Origin: Rhodoplanes serenus
GTDB lineage: Bacteria; Pseudomonadota; Alphaproteobacteria; Rhizobiales; Xanthobacteraceae
Assembly (NCBI GenBank): GCA_945893145.1
Contig: CAMDDZ010000015.1
Coordinates: forward strand, 17,691-81,690
Length of the DNA: 64,000 nucleotides
Direction: 5' to 3'
Below the pieces are notes generated by a model that was given only the letters and a program-made list of their open reading frames with translations, was not told where the DNA came from and searched no databases. How positions within the stretch are numbered: the first letter of the stretch is position 1; each line of letters opens with the position of its first letter. A program made the translations under genes and the position numbers. Below are positions 9,411-18,216 of this stretch, piece by piece.

Positions 9411-9986
9411 CTACTTTTTCATCAGCGCGGGCATCGGATTGGGCCCGTTGTTGGGGACGCCGATGCGGCCGGCGTGGATCACGGTCGAGACCATCACGTA
9501 GAAGCCCGCGACAGCGACCAGATCGATGGTCTGCTGCTCGCCAAGAATTTTCTTGGCGCGCTCGAAGGTCGCATCAGTCAGGTTACGCTCGCGCAGGAGC
9601 TCGATACAGACGTCATAGACGACTTCCTCGTCCGGCTTCATGCCGGCCGGCCGCTTGCCGTCGCGGATGTCGTTGGCGATCGACTCGCGCAAGCCTGCTT
9701 TGAGCGCGATCGGATGGTGCGCCCACCATTCGTATTGCGCGTCCCACAGCCGCGCTTCGATCAGGATCGCCATCTCGTTGAGGTGCTTGGGCAGCGAGGT
9801 CTCGAAGCGCAGGTAGTCGGTCATGCCGAGATAGCGTTCGAGCAGCTTCGGGCTGCGCAGCAGCATGGCGTAGGGACCGCCGAGGCCGGCGCTGGAAATC
9901 TTCAACACGCGCTCGGCCACCCGCTTTTGGGTGTCGTCGAGCTGCTCCATGCTGAGCTGCGAAAAACGCGGCGCGCCGTCCGTCAT
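9411..9986 (-). CDS. Carboxymuconolactone decarboxylase family protein
   Basis: A 191-residue all-helical protein of the CMD/AhpD family, with the characteristic NEMAILIEARLWDAQYEWWAHHPIALKAG segment and a second helical repeat near YDVCIELLRE. Many such proteins lack the AhpD CxxC pair, and none is seen here, so thiol peroxidase activity is unlikely. The start at 9986 (MTDGAPRFS) is preferred over an upstream in-frame start at 10043. It is the first gene of the hydrolase/GlcG operon and may act on a ring-cleavage intermediate, but the substrate cannot be read from sequence. Confidence 0.85.
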   Translation of the reverse strand: MTDGAPRFSQLSMEQLDDTQKRVAERVLKISSAGLGGPYAMLLRSPKLLERYLGMTDYLRFETSLPKHLNEMAILIEARLWDAQYEWWAHHPIALKAGLRESIANDIRDGKRPAGMKPDEEVVYDVCIELLRERNLTDATFERAKKILGEQQTIDLVAVAGFYVMVSTVIHAGRIGVPNNGPNPMPALMKK

Positions 9987-10065
9987 TGCCAGTCCCTTCC
10001 CTGCGGCTCGCCCTGGGCGGCCGTGATGGGGGAACGATAACAAAGGTGGGGAGGGCTCGTAAGGC

Positions 10066-10959
10066 TCAAGCGTCGAGCATGGGCACCAGCCGCCTGGCCT
10101 GCTCCACTAGCGCGGCCGTCACCGGCATCATCGGCTCGCGCGACGGCACCACGAGGCCGATGGTTTGCACCGCTTCCGGATCGGTGATCGGAATGGCGCG
10201 CAGCGTGTCGGTGAGGCCGAGCGTCTCGGCGAGCTTCGCTGGCATCACGCTCGCCCAGCGGCCGGTACGCACATGGGAGAACAGCAGGATCATCGAATCC
10301 GATTCCAGCGTCGGGCGCGATTCGCTGCCCGCGCCTCGCAGCAGCCGATCGATGATGCGGCGGTTCTGCATGTCGGGGGTGAGCAGGCAGAGCGGCACCT
10401 GCGCGACCTCGGCCCATGTCACGGTGTCGCGATTGCCGAGCGGCGCATCGGCCGAAGTGAGCAGGCGGTAGCGCTCGTGATAGAGCGGGATCGCATTGAC
10501 GCGGCCGAGCGGCTCGTTGCCGAGATAGGTGATGCCGGCGTCGATCTCGAGATTTTCCAGGAGATCGAGAATCTCAATCGAGGTGCGCGAATAGATGGTG
10601 AAGCGCACGTTCGGATGCCGTTCGCGATAGGGCGTGGTGAGCTCCGCCACCATCGCGAGCGCTGTGGGGATCGCGGCGATGCGAAGCTGACCCGACAGAC
10701 CGCGGCGTAGCGCGTTGACCTCCTCACGCATGGCGCGGGTGTCGCCGACGATGCGGCGCGCCCAGTCGAGCACGCGCTCGCCCTCCGGGGTGAAGCTCTG
10801 GAATCGGGAGCCGCGGTTGACCAGGAGGACGCCCATCTGTTCTTCGAGCTGTTTGACGCCGGCAGATAGCGTCGGCTGCGTTACGCCGCAGGCCTCGGCG
10901 GCGCGGCCGAAATGCTTTTCCCGCGCCAGGGCCAAAATGAAATCGAGCTTATCGATCAT
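10066..10959 (-). CDS. fdsR: LysR-type regulator, probable formate dehydrogenase regulator
   Basis: A 297-residue LysR-family activator. The winged-helix domain covers residues 1-60 (FGRAAEACGVTQPTLSAGVKQLEE, with the recognition helix), followed by the linker helix and a periplasmic-binding-protein-like effector domain. It is divergent from the formate dehydrogenase genes across a 166-base spacer, the usual arrangement for FdsR-type regulators, which respond to formate. The regulated operon is inferred from position. An LTTR-like inverted repeat lies in the spacer. The next minus-strand gene starts 79 bases downstream and may be read through. Confidence 0.85.
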   Translation of the reverse strand: MIDKLDFILALAREKHFGRAAEACGVTQPTLSAGVKQLEEQMGVLLVNRGSRFQSFTPEGERVLDWARRIVGDTRAMREEVNALRRGLSGQLRIAAIPTALAMVAELTTPYRERHPNVRFTIYSRTSIEILDLLENLEIDAGITYLGNEPLGRVNAIPLYHERYRLLTSADAPLGNRDTVTWAEVAQVPLCLLTPDMQNRRIIDRLLRGAGSESRPTLESDSMILLFSHVRTGRWASVMPAKLAETLGLTDTLRAIPITDPEAVQTIGLVVPSREPMMPVTAALVEQARRLVPMLDA

Positions 10960-11041
10960 TCGATAGTCTTTTCAGTTCAATGGCTTAGTTGGGCACGTCC
11001 GGGCGCCACACTCAAGTTTCGCAAGGTAACTTAGCAATTCT

Positions 11042-11058
11042 GATAGAGTTTTTCTATC
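11042..11058. promoter_or_regulatory. LysR-type box (GATAG-N7-CTATC) in fds/LysR spacer
   Basis: The inverted repeat GATAG-N7-CTATC contains the T-N11-A core of LysR binding sites and lies 68 bases before the formate dehydrogenase beta start. A related CGATAG half-site is next to the regulator's own start (10961-10966). Position and symmetry suggest the activator's recognition site; binding is inferred. Confidence 0.6.
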
Positions 11059-11125
11059 GAGCGATGGGCCTTACGGGATTGTGCCGCAGTTTAGATACGT
11101 TCAATTTCGCGCCTTCGGAGACCTC

Positions 11126-12838
11126 ATGAACGTGATCGACAAGCCGTCCGAGCCGGTCGGCCGGACCCGGAATCGCCCCCGTCGTACGCCCAAAGGCCGT
11201 CAGGTCGATCCCAAAGCGTTGGACGAAGTGCAGGCGCTGCTGACCGATCGCTCGCGCCGTCGCGATCTGCTGATCGAGCATCTCCATCTGATCCAGGACA
11301 AGTACGGCCACATCTCCAGCGCGCATCTTGCGGCGCTCGCAGCCGAGATGAAGCTCGCGCAAACCGAAGTGTACGAGGTCGCGAGCTTCTACGCGCACTT
11401 CGACGTGGTGAAGGAAGACCAGACGCCGCCGCCGCCGGTCACGGTGCGGGTGTGCGACTCGTTGTCTTGCGCGATGGCGGGCGCTGAGCACCTTCTAGAG
11501 GAATTGCCGAAGACGCTTGGCGCAAATGTGCGCGTCGTGCGTGCGCCCTGCATGGGCGCCTGCGACCGCGCGCCGGTTTGCGCGGTCGGCCACGTGCAGG
11601 TGTTCAAGGCGGACAAAGCCAAGATGGCGAAGGCCGCCGCGGCGCCGGAGCATGCGCATGCCTGGAAGCATCACGTCGACTTCGAGCACTATCTCGCGGC
11701 CGGCGGCTATCGCGTGCTCGGCGAGGCGCTGAGCGGCAAGCGCACCCGCGATGAGTTGATCAAGATCGTGAGCGACGCGGGGCTGCGCGGCCTCGGCGGC
11801 GCGGGCTTTCCGACCGGCCGCAAATGGACCTTTGTGCGCGCCGAGAAGGGGCCGCGCCTGATGGCAGTGAACGGCGACGAGGGCGAGCCCGGCACGTTCA
11901 AGGACCGCTTCTATCTGGAGAAGGATCCGCACCGTTTCCTGGAAGGCATGCTGATCGCGGCATGGGTCGTCGAGGCGACTGAGACTTACATCTACCTGCG
12001 CGACGAATATCCCGAGATCCGGCTGATGCTGGAGCAGGAGCTCGCCAAGCTTGAGCGCGCGGGTCTCGCCAAACACACCAAGCTGCATCTGCGCCGCGGC
12101 GCCGGCGCCTATATTTGCGGCGAAGAGTCGGCGATGATCGAATCGATCGAGGGCAAGCGCGGTCTGCCACGTCATCGCCCGCCGTTCGTGGCGCAAGTCG
12201 GCCTGTTCGGCCGCCCGACGCTCGAACAGAACGTCGAGACGCTCTACTGGGTTCGCGACATCGTCGAGAAGGGCCCCGAGTGGGTGACCTCGCAGGGCCG
12301 CCGCGAGCGCAAGGGTTTCCGCAGCTTCTCGGTATCGGGCCGCGTCAAGAAGCCCGGCGTGGTGGTCGCGCCCGCGGGTGTCACGGTGCGTGAGCTGATC
12401 GACGAATATTGCGGCGGCATGACCGACGGCGAAATCTTCAAGGGCTATCTGCCGGGCGGCGCCTCCGGCGGCATCCTGCCGGCCTCGATGGCGGACGAGC
12501 CGCTCGACTTCGGCACGCTCGAAAAGTACGGCTGCTTCGTGGGATCGCACGCAGTTGTGATCCTGTCCGAGAAGGACGACATGAAGGCGGTGGCGCTCAA
12601 CCTGCTGCGCTTCTTCGAGGATGAGAGCTGCGGCCAGTGCACACCGTGCCGCGTCGGCACCGAGAAGGCGGCGGCGATGATGGAGCAAGGTCCATGGGAC
12701 CCGGCGCTGCTCACCGAACTGTCGACGCTGATGCGCGATGCGTCGATCTGTGGGCTTGGCCAGGCGGCGCCAAACCCGCTGTTATGCGTTTTGAAGTATT
12801 TCCCTGATGAACTCGCCAAGCCGATGGGGCGTTGGTGA
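11126..12838 (+). CDS. fdh1B: NAD-dependent formate dehydrogenase, fused gamma-beta subunit
   Basis: A 570-residue electron-transfer subunit that passes electrons from the formate-oxidising alpha subunit to NAD. It is a fusion of a NuoE-like domain (residues ~35-175, [2Fe-2S] ligands C110, C115, C142, C146) and a NuoF-like domain (FMN/NADH loop RGLGGAGFPTGRKW ~221-234, NGDEGEPGTFKDR ~249-261, [4Fe-4S] ligands near C502, C505, C508, C542). The same fusion is found in the tungsten enzyme FDH1 of Methylorubrum extorquens (about 572 residues). In Cupriavidus-type Fds enzymes the two parts are separate genes. The ATG at 11126 gives the family length. The alpha gene follows after 13 bases. Confidence 0.93.
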   Translation: MNVIDKPSEPVGRTRNRPRRTPKGRQVDPKALDEVQALLTDRSRRRDLLIEHLHLIQDKYGHISSAHLAALAAEMKLAQTEVYEVASFYAHFDVVKEDQTPPPPVTVRVCDSLSCAMAGAEHLLEELPKTLGANVRVVRAPCMGACDRAPVCAVGHVQVFKADKAKMAKAAAAPEHAHAWKHHVDFEHYLAAGGYRVLGEALSGKRTRDELIKIVSDAGLRGLGGAGFPTGRKWTFVRAEKGPRLMAVNGDEGEPGTFKDRFYLEKDPHRFLEGMLIAAWVVEATETYIYLRDEYPEIRLMLEQELAKLERAGLAKHTKLHLRRGAGAYICGEESAMIESIEGKRGLPRHRPPFVAQVGLFGRPTLEQNVETLYWVRDIVEKGPEWVTSQGRRERKGFRSFSVSGRVKKPGVVVAPAGVTVRELIDEYCGGMTDGEIFKGYLPGGASGGILPASMADEPLDFGTLEKYGCFVGSHAVVILSEKDDMKAVALNLLRFFEDESCGQCTPCRVGTEKAAAMMEQGPWDPALLTELSTLMRDASICGLGQAAPNPLLCVLKYFPDELAKPMGRW

Positions 12839-12851
12839 GCAAGAGGCGATG

Positions 12852-15650
12852 ATGAGCGATACACCTGCACAGAAGCCCAACACATTTTTCATCGACGATC
12901 GCGAGGTCGATATTCGCGACGGCGAAAGCATTTTCCGCGCCGCGCGCCGCCTCGACATCAAGCTGCCGCACCTGTGCTATTCGCCGAAGCCCGGCTATCG
13001 CGCGGATGGCAATTGCCGCGTCTGTATGGTCGAAATCGAGGGTGAGCGCGTGCTGACCGCAAGCTGCATTCGCACGCCTGCGCCCGGCATGAAGGTGAAG
13101 ACGCAGACCGACCGTGCCAAGACGGCGCGTAAGATGGTCGCCGAATTGTTGCTGACCGATCAGCCCGCCATCGAAGTGGCGCACGATCCAGATTCCGAGC
13201 TTTGGAAAATCGTCAAACGCCAGAAGCTCGAAGCCGGCCGCTTCCCCAAGCGCGAAGCCATCAAGGTGCCGGAGCCGGACCGCAGCCATGTGGCGATGGC
13301 GGTTAATCTCGACGCCTGCATCCAGTGCAACCTCTGCGTCCGCGCCTGCCGCGAAGTGCAGGTCAACGACGTCATCGGCATGGCCGGCCGCGGCCATCTT
13401 GAGAAGATCGTGTTCGACATCGACGATCCGATGGGCAACAGCACGTGCGTCGCCTGCGGCGAATGCGTGCAGGCGTGCCCGACCGGTGCGCTGATGCCGT
13501 CCACCATGGTTGACGAGAACAATGTCTATCTCGGCAAGCCAGACCGCACGGTCGATAGCGTCTGCCCCTATTGCGGCGTCGGCTGCCAGCTCACCTATCA
13601 GATCAAGGACGACAAGATCGTCGCCGTCACCGGCAAGAACGGCCCCGCCAATGCCAACCGGCTGTGCGTGAAGGGCCGATTCGGCTTCGACTACGTCGCT
13701 AATCCGCAGCGGCTGATGAAGCCGATGATCCGGAAAGAGGGCGTGCCGAAGGTACCGCACGAGCAGATCGACCCGTCGAATCCCTGGACCCATTTCCGTG
13801 AGGCGACCTGGGAGGAGGCACTCGACCGCGCCGCCGGGGGCCTGAAGAAAATCCGCGACCGCGACGGCTCCGACGCGCTGGCGGGCTTCGGCTCGGCCAA
13901 GGGCTCCAACGAAGAGGCCTATCTGTTCCAAAAACTCGTCCGCCAGGGCTTCGGCACCAACAACGTCGACCATTGCACGCGGCTCTGCCACGCCTCCTCG
14001 GTGTCGGCGCTGCTCGAAGGCGTCGGCTCTGCCGCCGTGACAGCGACCTTCAACGAGTGCAAGAACTCGGAGGTCATCATCGTCATCGGCGCCAACCCGA
14101 CCGAGAACCATCCGGTCGCCGCCACCTTCTTCAAGCAGGCGGCGAAGCGCGGCGCCAAGCTGGTGGTGATGGATCCCCGCGGCCAGGCGCTCAAGCGCCA
14201 CGCCTGGAAGATGATGCAGTTCAAAAACGGCACCGACGTTGCGATGCTCAACGCCATGCTTAACGTCATCGTCGAGGAAAAGCTCTACGACCAGCAATAC
14301 ATCCAGACCTACGTCGAGGGCTTCGAGGCCTGGAAGGAGAACGTCAAAGACTTCACGCCCGAGGAGATGGCGCCGATCTGCGGCATCGAGGCTGACACGC
14401 TCCGCGAGGTTGCGCGCGCCTACGCTCGTGCCGAAAGCTCGATCATTTTCTGGGGCATGGGCGTCTCCCAGCACACCCATGGCACCGACAACGCGCGCTG
14501 CCTCATTGCGCTCGCGCTGATCACCGGCCAGATCGGCCGGCCCGGCACCGGGCTGCATCCACTGCGCGGCCAGAACAACGTGCAGGGCGCGTCCGACGCG
14601 GGCCTCATTCCGATGTTCTTCCCCGATTACAAGTCGGTGGAAAATCCGGAAATCCGCGGCCAGTACGAGAAGGCCTGGGGCGTCAAGCTGCCGCCCAAGC
14701 GCGGCAAGACCGTCGTCGAAATCATGGATGCGGTGCACGCTGACGAGATCAAGGGCATGTACATCGAGGGTGAGAACCCGGCGATGTCCGATCCCGATCT
14801 CAACCACGCCCGCGAAGCGCTCGCGCATTTGGAGCATCTCGTGGTGCAGGATCTGTTCCTCACCGAGACCGCGGTCTATGCCGACGTCATCCTTCCGGCC
14901 TCCGGCTGGCCCGAAAAGGACGGCACCGTCACCAACACCAACCGCCAGGTGCAGATGGGCCGTCAGGCGATCCCGCTGCCGGGCAATACGCGCCAGGACC
15001 TCTGGATCATCACGGAAATCGCCAACCGCTTGGGCTGCGGCTGGAACTACAAGCACGTCGGCGAAGTCTTCAACGAGATGGCGTCGATGATGCCGGCGCT
15101 CGCCAACATCACCTGGGAGCGCGTCGACCGCGAGCACGCCGTCACCTATCCGACCGACGGCCCGGACAAGCCAGGCCGCGACGTGGTGTTCGACAAAGGT
15201 TACCCGCGCCCGGGCGGCTTCGCCAAGCTGGTTGCGACGAAACTCCAGCCGCCGGACGAGGTGCCGGATGCGGAGTATCCGTTCATCCTCTCGACCGGCC
15301 GTCAGCTTGAGCATTGGCACACCGGCTCGATGACGCGCCGCTCCACGGTGCTCGATGCGCTGGAGCCGACTGCGACTGCGCAGCTCTCGCGCGGCACCAT
15401 CGAAAAGCTCGGCATCAAGCCCGGCGATCCGGTGCGCGTCACCACCCGCCGCGGCGTGGTCGAACTGTTCGCGCGCCAGGATGACGCGATACCGGACGGG
15501 GTCGTGTTCATCCCGTTCGCCTATGTCGAGGCGGCCGCGAACCTGCTGACCAATCCGAAGCTTGATCCGTTTGGCAAGATTCCGGAGTTCAAGTTCTGCG
15601 CCGCCAAGGTCGAGGCGGTCGACCCGGCGAGCCGGATCGCGGCCGAGTAA
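12852..15650 (+). CDS. fdh1A: Formate dehydrogenase alpha (catalytic) subunit, Mo/W type
   Basis: A 932-residue cytoplasmic catalytic subunit oxidising formate to CO2. Its iron-sulfur ligands are: N-terminal [2Fe-2S] C42, C55, C58, C72; two ferredoxin-type [4Fe-4S] motifs at 156-166 (CIQCNLCVRAC) and 199-209 (CVACGECVQAC); and a proximal cluster C238, C241, C245, C272. The bis-MGD domain follows. The metal ligand is Cys379 followed by His380 (CTRLCHASS), so this is a cysteine rather than a selenocysteine enzyme. Tungsten or molybdenum cannot be told from sequence; the fused beta partner resembles the tungsten FDH1. An ATG at 12849 directly precedes the chosen start. No fdhD or cofactor genes follow in the window. 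Confidence 0.94.
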   Translation: MSDTPAQKPNTFFIDDREVDIRDGESIFRAARRLDIKLPHLCYSPKPGYRADGNCRVCMVEIEGERVLTASCIRTPAPGMKVKTQTDRAKTARKMVAELLLTDQPAIEVAHDPDSELWKIVKRQKLEAGRFPKREAIKVPEPDRSHVAMAVNLDACIQCNLCVRACREVQVNDVIGMAGRGHLEKIVFDIDDPMGNSTCVACGECVQACPTGALMPSTMVDENNVYLGKPDRTVDSVCPYCGVGCQLTYQIKDDKIVAVTGKNGPANANRLCVKGRFGFDYVANPQRLMKPMIRKEGVPKVPHEQIDPSNPWTHFREATWEEALDRAAGGLKKIRDRDGSDALAGFGSAKGSNEEAYLFQKLVRQGFGTNNVDHCTRLCHASSVSALLEGVGSAAVTATFNECKNSEVIIVIGANPTENHPVAATFFKQAAKRGAKLVVMDPRGQALKRHAWKMMQFKNGTDVAMLNAMLNVIVEEKLYDQQYIQTYVEGFEAWKENVKDFTPEEMAPICGIEADTLREVARAYARAESSIIFWGMGVSQHTHGTDNARCLIALALITGQIGRPGTGLHPLRGQNNVQGASDAGLIPMFFPDYKSVENPEIRGQYEKAWGVKLPPKRGKTVVEIMDAVHADEIKGMYIEGENPAMSDPDLNHAREALAHLEHLVVQDLFLTETAVYADVILPASGWPEKDGTVTNTNRQVQMGRQAIPLPGNTRQDLWIITEIANRLGCGWNYKHVGEVFNEMASMMPALANITWERVDREHAVTYPTDGPDKPGRDVVFDKGYPRPGGFAKLVATKLQPPDEVPDAEYPFILSTGRQLEHWHTGSMTRRSTVLDALEPTATAQLSRGTIEKLGIKPGDPVRVTTRRGVVELFARQDDAIPDGVVFIPFAYVEAAANLLTNPKLDPFGKIPEFKFCAAKVEAVDPASRIAAE

Positions 15651-15887
15651 GGCGTTCGTTTCCCTCACTGGCTGTGCCACAGCGATCTCTCCCCGCTCGC
15701 CGCGCTGCCGAGTGGAGCGAAGCTACACGAGGAGCCAGCGCGGCCACGAGAAGGTGCTCGCGCTGGCCGCTCGCTTCGCTCGCCAGCGCGAGCGGGGGAG
15801 GAATGATCCCGCGCAATCATCCCATGCTGAGAGCGAGTGGCAGCGGCGACCGTGGCGGTCTAACCTGCCACGGGCAGGGCAGGTGGC
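15651..15887. other. Spacer with degenerate palindromic sequence
   Basis: This 237-base spacer after the formate dehydrogenase genes has no convincing ORF. It holds a degenerate inverted element (CTCCCCGCTCGCCGCGCT near 15692 and GCCAGCGCGAGCGGGGGAG near 15783). It may act as a terminator-like structure, but no U-tract is present. Confidence 0.4.
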
Positions 15888-17075
15888 ATGGGACGTGCGC
15901 GTCGGATCGCTATCGTAGGGGCCGGCCTCGGCGGGTTAGCGGCGGCCATCGCGCTCCGCCGTCAGGGCTTCGAGGTGCAAATCTACGAGCAGGCGACCGA
16001 ACTCGCCGAGTTCGGCGCCGGCATCAACCTCAGCCCCAATTCGGTGAAGGTCTTTCGCGCGCTCGATCTGGCTGACAAGCTGCACGCGATCGGAACCGAG
16101 CCCACCGGACTGACGTGGCGCGATTGGGGCTCGGACACGATCCACAATCGTTTGCCCTTTGTCGATTTTGAGACGCGCTACGGCGGCAAGTATTACGTGA
16201 CCCATCGCAGCGATCTGCATCGCCTGCTTTCGGAGGCGCTGCCGCAGGAGATCATTCATCTCGGCAAGCGTTGCACGGCGGCGGAATCCCGGAATGGAAC
16301 GGCTTCGCTGAGCTTCGCCGATGGCACCAGCGTCGAAGCCGACGTCGTTGTGGGTTGCGACGGCATCCGCTCGGCGGTTCGCGCCAGTGTTTTCGGCGGT
16401 GAAGGCCCGCACTACGCCGGAACGATGTGTTGGCGTGCGCTGGCGCCCACCGATGCGTTGCCGAAGGACTATCACGACCGGCACGTGAACCAATGGTCCG
16501 GCGACGGCGGGTTCATCATCAGCTACTACATCCGGCAGGGGAAGTTCATCAATTTCGTTTGCGTCCGCCAGCAGCCGGGCTGGACCGAGCAGTCATGGTC
16601 GGTCCCCAGCAATGTCGACGAAATGCTGGCGGCCTTTCCGCACGCCGGCGAAAAACTGCGCCATATGATGGCCCAGGCGACGTCCTGCTCGAAGTGGGGA
16701 CAGTTTACCGGCGAGCACGCGCCGCAATGGACCAAGGATCGCGTGACGCTCCTCGGCGATTCCGCGCACGCCATGCTTGCGACCTTCGGGCAAGGCGCCA
16801 ACATGGCTTTCGAGGACGCCTATGTGCTGTCTCGATGGCTCAGCGCCAAGGCCGACGATCCGGCAGCGGCGTTGGCCGGCTACGAAGCCGCCCGCAAGCC
16901 GCGAGCGACCAAAGTCCAGCAGCTCTCGCGCACCGAAGTTCGCTTCAAGAAGCAACACTCTGGCTGGGATCGCCTGCGCCGTCAGATGACGTTCGTCACG
17001 CGCCACGGTGTGACGACGAGCGGCGTCTTTCGCTTCATCTTCAGCTATGACCCGGTGTCGCAGTGGCAGGGCTAG
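15888..17075 (+). CDS. FAD-dependent monooxygenase, salicylate/3-hydroxybenzoate hydroxylase-like
   Basis: A 395-residue single-component flavin aromatic hydroxylase. The N-terminal dinucleotide fold GAGLGGLAAAIALRR begins at residue 11, the NAD(P)H/FAD motif VVVGCDGIRSAVR follows (~153-165), and the second FAD motif is VTLLGDSAHAMLATFGQGANMAFEDA (~286-311). The length matches salicylate hydroxylase and 3-hydroxybenzoate 6-hydroxylase relatives. The true substrate is unknown. It is isolated between a spacer element and a convergent Bug gene. Confidence 0.88.
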   Translation: MGRARRIAIVGAGLGGLAAAIALRRQGFEVQIYEQATELAEFGAGINLSPNSVKVFRALDLADKLHAIGTEPTGLTWRDWGSDTIHNRLPFVDFETRYGGKYYVTHRSDLHRLLSEALPQEIIHLGKRCTAAESRNGTASLSFADGTSVEADVVVGCDGIRSAVRASVFGGEGPHYAGTMCWRALAPTDALPKDYHDRHVNQWSGDGGFIISYYIRQGKFINFVCVRQQPGWTEQSWSVPSNVDEMLAAFPHAGEKLRHMMAQATSCSKWGQFTGEHAPQWTKDRVTLLGDSAHAMLATFGQGANMAFEDAYVLSRWLSAKADDPAAALAGYEAARKPRATKVQQLSRTEVRFKKQHSGWDRLRRQMTFVTRHGVTTSGVFRFIFSYDPVSQWQG

Positions 17076-17121
17076 AGCGTTTTCCGGCGAAGTGGACTTC
17101 CGGTTCGCCGTAGAAAACGCG
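17075..17121. repeat. Intergenic palindrome GCGTTTTC/GAAAACGC family
   Basis: GCGTTTTC at 17077-17084 pairs with GAAAACGC at 17113-17120, with an inner CCGGCGAA/TTCGCCG match. This sequence family (GAGCGTTTTCCGGCGAAGTGG) is widespread between genes of Bradyrhizobium and relatives. It lies between the convergent monooxygenase and Bug genes and could serve as a bidirectional transcript end. Confidence 0.75.
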
Positions 17122-17155
17122 TCTACACAGAAGAATCAAGAATTCCCGGTGGCGG

Positions 17156-18145
17156 CTATTCGGTTACGGCCGCTGTTATGCCCAGCACCTTGGCAAATCC
17201 CGCGAGCGCCTCACGTTGCTTCTCGATAGCGGCGGCAAACTCGGCCGCCGATCCCGGCACTACGGTCTGACCCGTTGCCGTCAATCGCTGCAGGACCGCG
17301 GGGTCGGCGAGCGTCGCTCTGACGTCGGCGGAGATGCGCTCGCGCAATGCCGCCGGCATGTCGCGTGTGCCGAACAGGCCGACCAGCCCGTCCAAGGTCA
17401 AATCGGGAAAGCCCGCCTGAATCGCGGTCGGCGTGCCAGGCACGATCGCGCTCGGCTCGCTCGATGTCACGGCCAGGAGCTTGATCCGTCCGGCCTGCAC
17501 CTGCGCCTGGATGATGGCATAGGCCGCCCAATAGAGATGCAGGCGGCCCTCGGCCACGTCGTTCTGCGCTTGAACGGCGTCGCGATAGGGTACGCGCGTC
17601 ATCGTCAGCCCGGCGTTCTTGAGAAACGCGTTGACGATGAGATCGACAGCTCCGGCGGTCGTCGCCCAGTTGAGCTTTCCCGGTTCGGCTCGGGCTTTAT
17701 CGAAAGCCTCCTTGAGTGAAGCGGCGCCCAGCGATGGCGCGGCCCCAATCGCGACCAGTGTCGAGCTGACGCGCGCGATAGGAGCAATTTCGCGCGGATT
17801 GTAGGGCAGCTTGGCGTGAAAATAGGGATGTCCCACGAAGGTCGTCGAGGGAGCGTACAGCAGCGTATGGTCGTCGCGCGCGCTGAGGAACGTGGTGAGA
17901 GCGACGAAGCCATCACCTGCCGGGCGATTCTCGATCACCACAGCCTGGCCCCAACGGGCGCTGAGCTTTTCCGCGATGACCCGCGCGGCGACATCGGCGC
18001 CTGACCCGGCGCCGATCGGCAGAATGAATTTGACCGCTCGCGTCGGCCAATCCTGCGCTCGGACCGGCGAATAGGCGCCGGACAGCACGAGCGCCGTCAG
18101 GATGAAAGCTGCGCCAAGACGCAAATTGTTCCATCTCATCAGCAT
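17156..18145 (-). CDS. Bug/TctC family periplasmic substrate-binding protein
   Basis: A 329-residue binding protein. The hydrophobic signal segment (residues 10-27) ends in SPVRAQDWPTRAVKFILP. The usual ligand loop PFxAGG is altered to PIGAGSGAD, suggesting a different ligand set. Other Bug blocks (VIENRPAGDGFVA, MTRVPYRDAVQAQND) are present. A second ATG two codons downstream is possible. It is downstream of a fumarate reductase-like flavoprotein gene and a small beta-rich protein gene on the same strand (71-base gap), so it may supply their substrate; this is inference. Confidence 0.87.
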   Translation of the reverse strand: MLMRWNNLRLGAAFILTALVLSGAYSPVRAQDWPTRAVKFILPIGAGSGADVAARVIAEKLSARWGQAVVIENRPAGDGFVALTTFLSARDDHTLLYAPSTTFVGHPYFHAKLPYNPREIAPIARVSSTLVAIGAAPSLGAASLKEAFDKARAEPGKLNWATTAGAVDLIVNAFLKNAGLTMTRVPYRDAVQAQNDVAEGRLHLYWAAYAIIQAQVQAGRIKLLAVTSSEPSAIVPGTPTAIQAGFPDLTLDGLVGLFGTRDMPAALRERISADVRATLADPAVLQRLTATGQTVVPGSAAEFAAAIEKQREALAGFAKVLGITAAVTE

Positions 18146-18216
18146 GGTCTACGCACCCTGTTTGATCCCGCTCGCAGATCGTCTCTGATTGCGCCGCTGC
18201 TGTAAACCGGGTGTGC

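Noticed and set aside
12711-15680. 989-codon minus-strand open frame opposite the formate dehydrogenase alpha gene
   Set aside because: A typical high-GC shadow: Arg/Ala/Asp/His-rich translation and no motifs, while the plus strand encodes a complete enzyme.
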